A stretch of 64,000 nt of DNA from positions 49,191 to 113,190 of the forward strand of contig MJGA01000054.1 in the NCBI GenBank assembly GCA_001910725.1, in the 5' to 3' direction. The position numbers and the translations under genes were made by a program. The notes under the pieces are model-generated. The model saw only the letters and a program-made list of their open reading frames with translations, was not told the origin of the DNA and ran no database searches. Origin of the DNA: Phanerodontia chrysosporium (lineage: Eukaryota; Basidiomycota; Agaricomycetes; Polyporales; Phanerochaetaceae). Of this stretch, positions 41,659 through 53,179 are shown in pieces. Numbering within the stretch: position 1 is the first letter of the stretch; every line of letters starts with the position of its first letter.

Positions 41659-41906
41659 GGCGGGGGCGCTGCGAGATTGACAAGTATAGCTGCAAATTTG
41701 CTTGAAAGGCAAAGTTCCTCTCGAGATGTAGCCTGGGCGGAATAATATATTTTCCCGGCAGTGCCGTCGCGCGGCATATCTCCTGGGATTTCTTACACTT
41801 TCTTACGCCCCTCGTACCGTCAGGGCTGTAAGTAATGTAATTAACCGTTGTTTACATACTTATTTACCGACATGTAAATTACACCTGACTTTTCTTCGCA
41901 ACACTA

Positions 41907-41914
41907 ATCTACAC
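41907..41914. repeat. hAT target-site duplication, right copy (ATCTACAC)
   Basis: Identical to 17,140-17,147 and directly outside the right terminal repeat. Confidence 0.92.
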
Positions 41915-41994
41915 ACTGCTGTCACTGGGTCTACTACTAGCATCCGCTTAACCCTGTGCCATGACTCACTGAGTTCCTATAACATCACAGGAAA

Positions 41995-44208
41995 TCACAG
42001 TGCCACATTTGCATAAACCACTATCACTGAGGAAAGGGGAATGTCTGCTCTCAGTGAACTAGGCAGATATCCTGCCAGTACACCCTGCTTTACCACCACC
42101 AGTCCCTCTGTTCCTTTAACCTTCTCCCTTTTTAGCACTTCAACAACCGCCCACACGAACTCTGAGTCGAAGACTTTCAGAAAAGCATACAGACGTCCAG
42201 GGAGAATGGAACCTTCGAGTACGGCGCTAACTTTATGGCATCCGGCAGGACCAGCGGCCGTAGGACTACCTTCTTTGCAGATAGTGAGTTCTTGGACCTC
42301 CAAAAGCAGGCTCTGGGCGGATAACGAGTCCTGGACAGGAGATGAGCCCTCAATGGGGGATGAGTTCTCAATGGGCGATGAGTCTTCAACGTGAGAGGAG
42401 TTTCTGCCAGGTGATGGTTCCTCTCCGGATGAGCTGAAATATCTCACGGGGTTGAGATCGACCACGACGCAAGGACCGCACGCAGTCACGGTGTGATAGT
42501 AGGACGGGGGAGAATCAATGGCAGTGAAGTCATCCAATACGTGAAGATGGCGCGTATCGTTCGCCTCCACATAGTATACTCCGGGCAGAAAGGAGTTCGC
42601 GCTCCTCAGCCACTTCCATGACGGCAATATCATGTTGCTGTCCGGAAATTTTGCCATGTGCCAGAAGGCGAGAGACGTTCGGAGGCGTGGGAGAAAATGC
42701 TGTGTGAGGATTAACCATGCGTGCTCTGCAGGCACGGTCTCGTTATAGACCGGAAGAGTTGGGCATCGTAGAAGGTATGCGAGGCCGGATATCATGTCCA
42801 CTTCGTTCGAGTAGCACCTGCGCCGTAGTATCTGTAGAGCATGGGGTAACAGCGATGCGATGTCTTCCGATTCTGGCTCTCGATCCAGTAATGCGGCAGG
42901 GTGGGTGATTTGGAAGAACTGTCGAGTTTCGTCAGATACTGCACCAGTGAGGCCCCCAGGAAGGAAAGCCGAAGTAGCCTCTTGCACTGTCCAAACACGC
43001 TTGAGCCAGTGTCTCTCGGATAGCAAGCGGTCTTTAGAGGGGTCAAATGCAAGACCAAGTCCATTGAAGTACGTGACGCAGATCCGCGAGGGGTCAGAAT
43101 ATACATGGCCAATGGTGGGCACGTCTAACTTCCATTCGGCTTTTCGCAAAGCATCGTCTCCCTCGCGACTGTGCTGACGAAGGCACAGAACATCCAACCA
43201 GACGTATTCTGCGCCGAAATTCAGGAGCTCCACGCGGACATGCTCGAGGCTGGTCCCGCGAGGGATGGGAACCGGCCATTCGAAACCGTTGATGCATGTC
43301 GCGATTTTCTCGATCTCTTCTTCGGCAACCCAACTGTGGGAGACAGTCCATATGTTCTCGGGTATGAAATCAGGTCGACAGTCGGGGAGTACATGGAACG
43401 GGAGAATGCGGTTGCTATACAGATCCCAGATCCTCCGTGGCGGCACCGCTGAAGTCTGGATGGAGGTACGTCTTTGACTTAGCGCGCCGAGGCGGAAGAT
43501 CTCGTCGGCAGCGCGCCGCTCTTCCATGTGCTGCAATAGCCCGCTGAAGCCATCCTTCCATCGAGGCCGAAGATGGCCATAAACTTGTCCAAAGTCGCGA
43601 GTGCAGGATAGGAAGTGCTCCAGACAGCTGCATAGATACGGCTCGTCGAGCGTGTATGTCGTCTCCATAATGGCGTTGAGTTTGGATAAGAGCCCAGCAG
43701 TGTCCAGCTGACGACAAGACGTGTCAGCAGCTGCGTTGTCCAGGACTCTGTGGCTGATATGAAGGTGTTGCAATGGGACGAGAGAACGGGGTTCCGGTCT
43801 AAGAGTGACTGAAGCTCCAATTGATGTGCTGATAAACAGTTCCTCATCCGGGACCACACCTTGCTCTGCCAGCTTGATAGCACCCCATGCCATAGCACGA
43901 GCAGACACGGCAGGATCGATTGGCAGCAGTGTAGTCGCCGTCACGTATGTCGCACTTCGTGCCGCGACAAACTTTGGTACCTTGACAGTGGATGCGTCAC
44001 GGAAGTCCCAAGGGGGTCCTTCACATTTGATTGATACGTCTTGGAACTGAAAAGTCCAAGGCTCCTAGTGCGTTGCATGAGATGGCCAACTCAAGACGAT
44101 AAGGTCGAGGAACTTGGACAAACTCACATCGTCGCCATGGTCTTCCGGTAAAACTTCAGGCCTGCTCCATTCGCCGTCACTATCGCTCGAACTTGTGCTT
44201 CTGGACAT
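41995..44208 (-). CDS. HET-domain (heterokaryon-incompatibility-like) protein
   Basis: Two exons: 44,208-44,128 and 44,064-41,995, with a 63-nt GTGAGT...CACTAG intron in phase 0, giving about 716 aa. The HET domain lies in the middle: WTVSHSW, then GAEYVWLDVLCLRQ, VYSDPSRICVTYF and the late RVWTVQEA, the standard HET landmarks. HET proteins govern non-self recognition and cell death in filamentous ascomycetes; in basidiomycetes they are mostly uncharacterised. The C-terminus has a run of near-repeats of SSP(I/V)xxSS type (about 42,320-42,420). A further upstream exon between 44,250 and 44,480 is possible, because a good GTGAGT donor lies near 44,305. The hAT insertion lies about 90 bp past the stop. 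Confidence 0.82.
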
Positions 44209-44608
44209 CGTGTGGCCACCACGACAAGGGGATGCGAATGAGATACTCGCTACCCGTGAAAACTGTCACAATCGGCCAAGCCAGGTCGTAAGATAGTTGA
44301 CTCACCTTCGACAACTAGCCTCGTCCTCCCCACCAATAAGACTCGATGAGAGTAATCGAGGTTGTAGATAGTCGAGGTGGATGTATAGAAAGTGGGCAAC
44401 GATACCAGCTGCCCAGTGCGTGAGAGAGCTGTCATACCGCGCGCCTCAGTAGACCCTCCGGCCACGAGATACACCGACAATCATACATTAATCGTGATTG
44501 TTATATACCATGAAAACATCAATTCAAGCTATGAGCACTAGAACGCACACGAAGCAATGAGGCAGCGAATGAAGAGGTGACGGAGGCAAGCACGAGCTGT
44601 AGACCCTC
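44209..44608. other. Intergenic, HET 5' side and PRP43 3' side
   Basis: It holds a minus-strand open stretch (44,480-44,306) ending in a donor-like GTGAGT that might be a first exon of the HET gene. No homologous motif supports it. The rest shows nothing recognisable and includes the PRP43 3' untranslated region. Confidence 0.3.
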
Positions 44609-47336
<2,728 letters not shown>

Positions 47337-48263
47337 CGTGTAACCAGGAGCAGGAGAGGGGGGAGGCGACCGAGGTCGGGCAGGGGATGGTGAAAGGCAG
47401 AGGCGAAGGGTCTTGACGGGCGCCTAATCCAAAAACCTCGAGTGTGTCGGACGCGCTTACATCAGCAAACCTTTCCTTCGCTCCCGCCAGTGACTCTCGA
47501 ACTTGTGGCGAGCAGAAATCCCAACGCAAGTCATGCGCCAGCACTCTCATGATTAAATAATAGCACTCATGACTCGCTCTCCTAAAAACTATACGGCCAC
47601 GTCCAAGATTGCCTGCACAATGCCGATGCCCGTTTCGTTGAACTGTCAGAACCAAGTGACCCTCGTCGACGTTGCCGCGGGCCTGACTGACTCCCCTGCA
47701 TATGTCCGAGCTCTTTGTAACAGTGCCTCTAGTGCCACCGCACTGCAGATATTGCAGTCTGTCCCTCTAGGACCTCGAGGCGCGCCTGCACACAGCTAAT
47801 TTGGGCGGCCCTCCGGGTACTCGTGCACTGCTTCCCCGCCATCATGCAGCGAGCCCATCTCGACATATGGTCGCCTATTACGCCCTACTTTCTACAAATT
47901 ACATGCAAAAGGCGAACCCTAGGCCTCTAGGCCTCTGCCGCAACGTCACCCCCGAGGCTGTGCCCTTTGTCCGAGTGCGGCTTTGGCAGGTGCCAGTGGT
48001 AACCGGGCTGAGCTCCTAAATCCACAAAGACACGGGTTTGCAACGCTACGCTGGATATGTCTTTTGGTCCTCTGTGGTAACACAGCCGCACAGGTGAGTT
48101 GGTATGAGTCCTTTGTTGCTTTTGTCCCGATGACCTGTTTGCAGGCCACCAACGCCACAGAATGCACGGCGGCCTAGCACTGCCTCCATATACTCGTGCC
48201 TATATAAACACTCGCCTGTAGATGACTTTTTATTATACTTATCCCCACATTTGCGACATACTC
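47337..48263. other. Intergenic between PRP43 and the small protein gene
   Basis: Holds the divergent promoters of PRP43 (minus) and the small gene at 48,264 (plus). No conserved coding signal is visible. Confidence 0.4.
48201..48208 (+). promoter_or_regulatory. TATA box of the first small hydrophobic protein gene
   Basis: TATATAAA 63 bp upstream of ATG 48,264, in a short 5' region; a strong consensus. Confidence 0.6.
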
Positions 48264-48607
48264 ATGGGGTACGTCCCGCATGTATTCGTCTCCTACGCCA
48301 AGCTGACACCGTTCTGCAGCATCATCGTCAGCATCATCGGGCAAGCCGTCGGCACCGTTATTGCAGGTGCGCCACACGTCTCTTCTGTGCGCCTCTATGC
48401 TGACCCTTCCGCGTAGCCGTCTTTGGCGTGCTCATGATCGTGCTGGTTGCGCCCCTCTGGCTCTGCATGGCAATCGCTGGCGTCTTCGCGCTGTGCTTCG
48501 GTGTGCACCAAGCCATGTATGTGTTCCCTGCAAAGGTTCATTTGAGCGGCATGCTGACCCAAGCACAGGAAAATCTGGAAATCCATGCCGCTCACAAGCG
48601 GGCGTGA
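48264..48607 (+). CDS. Small hydrophobic protein 1, first coding exon ATGGG
   Basis: Exon 1 is five coding bases (48,264-48,268), then a 51-nt intron (GTACGT...TGCAG), exon 2 48,320-48,366, a 50-nt intron, and exon 3 from 48,417. The product begins MGIIVS and continues through two hydrophobic spans with little charge (about 45 residues), so it is membrane-associated. The MG start could be N-myristoylated. The 3' end is uncertain. Reading through gives a TGA at 48,605-48,607 (80 aa). Splicing GTGTGC (48,501) to CAG (48,568), with a CTGAC branch site, gives 106 aa ending at 48,753. It resembles the gene at 51,547 in start sequence, first-exon structure and hydrophobicity. Function unknown. Confidence 0.6.
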
Positions 48608-48876
48608 TAAAGGTTATCATTAGCGAAGGGGGTGTGTTTCGCAGAGCGCTGCCATGGACGCTTCATTTGGTCTCGGACTACATGCATTTTTCACATTCGT
48701 TTACTCGCATATATGGACATTACTATGACACTATGGACTGTCACAATCTATGAGGATCCTACCATCTTGCTACTGTGCCACAAAACAAGAGGCTTGTTGG
48801 AGAGGGACTACCACCTGTCATACACCTAGGGGGTCGGATAGGAAACCAACAGATCCTGCGAAAATATTCTGATTCA

Positions 48877-50600
48877 TCAAGCTTTGTAGCCCTTCCCTTT
48901 CTTCTTCTTACCACCCGTTGCCGGAACAGCATGCTCCTTAGCCCTGCCCTTCTTCCCCTTCCTCCCCTCCGCGCGCTTGTTCTGGCCCTTCTCCTCATGC
49001 TTCTTGCCCCGTTCCCCCTTCGACTTTTCAGCCGCACGGGGCACAGACACACCCCCACGCATCTTCGCCCCATCCACCCGCTCATGCTCCTCCACTAACC
49101 CCGGCGCCTCATCCACCGGCACGACATCCTCGCCATCCACACACACACCCTCCTCCTCCTCCTCCTCCTGGGCCGGAAAACGCGCTGCAGCAAGCGCGCG
49201 CAGCGCTCCCGCGGCAGCGGCGGCGGTCGCGAGCAGGACGTCCGCGAGCAGAGCGCGCGCGTCCGTGCCCGCGGCGGCCGTCGCTGCCTCATCGGCCGCG
49301 GCGCTCATGCAGCGCTGCACCTCCGCGGCGAAGTGCGCCGCGCCGTCGGAGCGCGCGGTGCAGGCGCTGCCGAGGGCGGAGAGCGTGGTGAAGAGCGTCG
49401 CGAGCGGCCCGCTGCTGGGTGTGTGTGCGGGTGTGAGTGCTGGGGCGGCGGGGCGTGCGGGGGCTGCGTGGGCGTGGTTAGGGACGTGAGGCGGGGCACG
49501 GGTGGGAGCACTTACTGCTGGGCGACGCGCCATCGACAGCGTTGGGTGACGCGCCGTCGACAGCCTTCGCCGCAGTCGAGGCGGGCGCGGGAGCCATCTG
49601 GTCCCGCACGTCCGACTGTACCGGTCGCGCCTGGCCGACGCGTGCCGACACAGGCACTGCGTTGGCGCCGGACGCTGGTGAGTCTCTGCTCTTCTTGTTC
49701 TTTTTGCGCGATCCGCTGTGCAGCTGCTCGGGCTGTGTGGCAGGCGCGCTCTCAGACGTCTTGTCATCCGCCGCACAGCGCGCATCGTTGGTGTTGTTCG
49801 TCTGCGTATCGGACACGTCGGGACGCGGTGCAGCGCAATGTGGCGGTCCGTCCCGCCGGCGCACGCCGCTGTCTTTCTCCTTCTCAAGATAGCGTTCGAG
49901 CTCGGGCTCCCGGGCACGCTGAGCATGCGCCCTCTCGAGCTCGTCTTTCCTTTCCGCCACGTCCCGCTCGAACGCGGCCTGCTTCTCGACGTGGCGCACG
50001 AGACCGTCCGCAAACGCGCGCACGGCGTCCTCACGCAGCCTCTGTGCGCCGACCTCGTCGCGCTGGGGCGTGTGTTCGACCTGCGTCACGGACGACGCGG
50101 CCGACGGGCGGCTCGGCGGCGTGGACTCGACTCGCTCGCGCGCGGCGAGCGGGGCTGCAGCTTCGAGCGGGCGCACAATCGGGATGGGGCACGGCGGGCC
50201 TGTGCGCACCGGCGTGAAAGTCGGTGCTTGCGGATCCAGATGTGTCGAGGTCGACAGCGCGGTTCCAGTTCCGTGGTGGAGAGGGGCGGCGAGTACAGGC
50301 GCATACAGGTGGCGCGTTGCGCCCGGAACATCTGCAGCGAGTCGTCAGTGCTACTAGCTAACCCACAGAGGCGCGCTACTCACGTATGTTCTGTTGCGGA
50401 ATGTAGGAGCGATACGTGGTATGCGTGACTGGCTGCGCAGGATACCGAACACCGGCAGGCGCACCGAACGGCGCAGCACGCGCAAGAGGCGCGTAGGGCT
50501 GTGCGCCGTGGTACACAGCGTCGGGGTGGCCGTTTCCTGCCTGTGAGTGTGGAATGTAACTGGGGAATTGGAAGAAATGCTCGCTCGGCGGTTGCTGCAT
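48877..50600 (-). CDS. Low-complexity protein of unknown function (539 aa)
   Basis: Three exons: 50,600-50,384, 50,331-49,516 and 49,463-48,877. Introns of 52 and 51 nt have good GTGAGT/GTAAGT donors and CAG acceptors, and the exons sum to 1,620 nt. The N-terminus is Pro/Gln/Tyr-rich. The middle has a charged coiled coil (REDAVRAFADGLVRHVEKQ, AERKDELERAHAQR). Next come a Ser/Ala-rich linker, an Ala-rich helical segment (AEVQRCMSAAADEAATAAAG), an EEEEEEE run and a Lys/Gly-rich basic tail (GGKKKKGKGYKA). No domain is recognised. The even exon sum and coherent phases support a real gene. A nucleic-acid- or cytoskeleton-associated role would be a guess. Confidence 0.7.
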
Positions 50601-51546
50601 GTTTGGCGCTCTGGGTAGGTGACAGGACTGCGGGGTTCGCTGGGGGTGGACGGTGGAGAACGTTGGCTTGTATACTCGTGCGGGTGCCAGAAAGACTAAT
50701 AATGGCCTCAAATCATGGCTGATTGGAGCCATTATAGTACATGCCACTCGTTAGCATGGCTTGCCGGCGCGTTCCGCCGGGTGTATGCCACCGAGTCAAA
50801 CAATGAAGGAGGCTCACTGACGTCTTTGAACGGAAGGGGGATTGAGGAAACATCGCGTCATATCGCCTGAAAGCACGCATATGCCCCCAGGTAACGCATG
50901 CTCTTTGCAGGGAGGCAAACTCAGTAGACTGGAAAGAAGCTGCAACAACCAACGTACATTGTCTCCTGTGATGCTTCTCAGAAACGGTCGGGATCCCTGA
51001 GGAAACTTTTTGTCACTTTCCTCCACCTCTGATGAACACAATATGAGCAGTAAGCAGTCCTGATCAGTCAGTGAACTAGTGAACATGTTACGAATGACTT
51101 GACAATGCAATCTCGGCTCGAATCAGCACGAGAGCTGCTTGACGACTCCGAACTACCTGTAGTCACTGGAGTTAGCCCTCACCTGTCGAAGCTTGAATTT
51201 TGAAACTTTAGACTGAAGTCCGCGTGGCGAGAACAAGCAACCTGAACCACGCTGGTACCCGTTTTTGGCGTCTTCTGTGTCTAATCTACGAGGAAGGAGC
51301 ACGTGATGCCTTCTTTGGGCCTGTTTCTGCGCCAATTCTGTGTGGCGCCCGCGAGCTTAGGCAATCCGAGTCGCGCCACGCCCACACGGACCGCGCCAGG
51401 GCGAGGCTGCGCACGCTCTGCCAAGGGCTCCGCTCGCCTCTGCTATATAGGCCCCCCTGCGCTCTTGCGGAAATTCAGCACAAAACTTTGCATAAAAACC
51501 TCTGTAACGACCTCTCTCACGACCTTTCACGAATTCTTCACCAATA
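50601..51546. other. Intergenic, no gene recognised
   Basis: Short overlapping ORFs on the minus strand (50,713-51,110) lack support. The right part carries the promoter of the small gene at 51,547. Confidence 0.4.
51444..51450 (+). promoter_or_regulatory. TATA box of the second small hydrophobic protein gene
   Basis: TATATAG about 100 bp upstream of ATG 51,547, similar in placement to the box before the first small gene. Confidence 0.5.
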
Positions 51547-51877
51547 ATGGGGTGCGTCTCCTGCTCATAGCCTGCCCGGCAGCGTGCTGACACCTCGACG
51601 CAGAATCATCGTCTCTTGCATTGTCGACATTTTTGCGTGTCTCGGCGCCGCCGTTGTCGGCGTCGTCGAAGTCCTCATCGGCGCACTCGAGTGTGTCTTT
51701 GGCGGTATGTCCCCCTAGCTGCTCCCCCGCGCACGCGCCATGTCACCCGGTTTGACGAGCCCTTGCCCAGCAATCTTCGCGGCTATCCTCGGCGTGCTGG
51801 CGTGCGTCGGTGAGATACTCTGCTGCGGGTGCGTCGCCCTCCGCCTCGCGCGCGAAGAAGCGCACGCCGGACGCTGA
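51547..51877 (+). CDS. Small hydrophobic protein 2, first coding exon ATGGG
   Basis: Exon 1 is 51,547-51,551 (five coding bases), intron 51,552-51,603, exon 2 51,604-51,704, intron 51,705-51,770 (TTGAC branch site, CCCAG acceptor), and exon 3 from 51,771 to TGA 51,875-51,877. They sum to 213 nt (70 aa). The product starts MGIIVSCIVDIF, is almost wholly hydrophobic with several Cys, and ends with a CC pair and a short charged tail (RLAREEAHAGR). Reading straight on from the ATG hits a stop after seven codons, so the gene exists only if the first intron is spliced. It pairs with the gene at 48,264. Function unknown; a lipidated or membrane peptide is an inference from MG, Cys and hydrophobicity. 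Confidence 0.6.
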
Positions 51878-52244
51878 CACCGTGTCTTGTATCAGGTGCC
51901 TATGACCGCGGGCTCCAGGCGTGGCGGCGCAGCCTGGGGCCGCCGCGACGTGCGGTGTCCGCGCCGGAGAAGAGCCGCCATTAGGATCCCACTTGCGGAT
52001 GTATATGATACCACGGACAGCAAATAATTCGACACGCCCTGTGGCCGCCGCGCTGCTGTTACAGGGCCCATTTCGCAGCGAATATCACGCGTGACGTCAA
52101 GGGACGCACCGCGACACAGCACGGCAAATGCAGATGCCTCCGCTGTTTGGGCATGGCCTGCCCCGATCGCGGGGCGGGCGGGCGTCCGCGGGCGTATTCG
52201 TGCCTTCACGAACGCTGCTTGCCCTCCACGTTCGCCACCTCGCC

Positions 52245-52612
52245 ATGGGGTATGTCGTCCTGTTCGCGCGCAGACAGCGACTCGCTGACCCAACCTGCGC
52301 GCAGCGCCGCAATATCGTCTCTCGCCGGTGCGGCACCCCCTGCGCATGCTCCCTAACGAGAACACAGGCTCACCCTGAGAGGCACCGCCAGACGCGCTCG
52401 CATGCGCACTCGGCAGCACGCTCCTCCCCGTCCTCGAGGTCCTCGCTGACCTCGCCTCCTGGCTCTTCAGCGGTGCGTGCGCCACGCCTTCCCCATCCCG
52501 CAGCGCGCGCTGACAGCGGCTGCACGCGCCCCCAAAGGCGTGCGTGCGTGCGCTGCCGGCACCGCGGAGTGCCTCAGCGCGGTGCTGTGCTGCCGGTACT
52601 TTGCGAGGTGCG
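52245..52612 (+). pseudogene. Possible third, degenerate member of the small hydrophobic family
   Basis: ATGGG followed at once by GTATGT and, 54 nt on, by GCGCAG, the same layout as the two genes to the left. The predicted start MGAAISSLAG is plausible, and a later piece in another frame is hydrophobic (LLPVLEVLADLASWLFS, about 52,420-52,470). The phases do not join cleanly, so it may be broken or may be chance. Confidence 0.25.
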
Positions 52613-53179
52613 TGTAGCGTGCGTCTGCGCGTGTCCGAGTCTCAAGCTGTCGCGTCGCGCAGGAAGGATACGCTGCACACCACCGGCGCTGTGTACATGT
52701 GAGGGGTGGCCCGACATGCGCGGGCGGAGGTCGGGTGTACCATTGTTCGGGTACTCATATGTTCCAAACAGAACGACGCTTGCCATGACCGTCTGTGCCC
52801 CTGCGCCCTCACATATGGATGCTCTCGCCACCAAGCCAATGGCGTGAGGTTGAAGATGCGAGACACTAGTGTCGCTGGGTGTGCCACTTTCAGCTTGGAT
52901 CGAATATCCCCACCAACACCGCCTCTCACAATGACACGGGATCCAATATATTCTAGACTGTTTGCAGTTTATCCTTCTACAACATATGCAAGCGGTGTCA
53001 TACATTCAAAACGAAAATCTTCCTACTTCTACGGCCTGTCCCGCCGAGTGCTAATGCGATACAGAATGCTGTTTTGAGCTGCTGCTCTTTTGTGTGGGTG
53101 CTAAACGATACAAGACAGATTAAGATAGATCTTTGCGGCTAGGGATGTGAACGTGGTAAGAGAGAAACGTATAGGAGCT
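52613..53179. other. Intergenic, URA2 3' side
   Basis: No family is recognised. The last 80 bp before 53,180 is URA2 3' untranslated region. Many short GC-rich ORFs on both strands lack support. Confidence 0.4.

Larger units (their letters stand above)
17148..41906 (-). mobile_element. hAT transposon with Ulp1-like protease and transposase, carrying two nested gypsy elements
   Basis: The ends share TAGTGTTGCG (17,148-17,157, and reversed at 41,897-41,906), continuing with similar TAAGAAA/AAGAAAA, and are flanked by an identical 8-bp duplication. Subterminal repeats of the AAGTAACGGT type lie at about 17,295-17,320. Total length is 24,759 bp. Removing Gypsy-1 (with its 5-bp duplication) and Gypsy-2 (with its 4-bp duplication) leaves about 4.7 kb holding two genes on the minus strand, the Ulp1-like protease then the hAT transposase. 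The insertion lies about 90 bp beyond the stop codon of the HET gene. Confidence 0.9.

Noticed and set aside
47569..48019. Small plus-strand ORFs upstream of the first small gene
   Set aside because: No splice logic, no hydrophobic or conserved pattern. They fit the PRP43 upstream region.
49333..50217. Plus-strand ORF of 294 codons
   Set aside because: Antisense of the low-complexity gene 48,877-50,600, whose exons join in phase. The plus reading is Arg/Ala/Gly noise.
52128..52847. Plus-strand ORF of 239 codons
   Set aside because: Arg/Ser/Cys-rich composition typical of chance frames in GC-rich DNA, with no motif and only an unsupported overlap with the possible third small gene.
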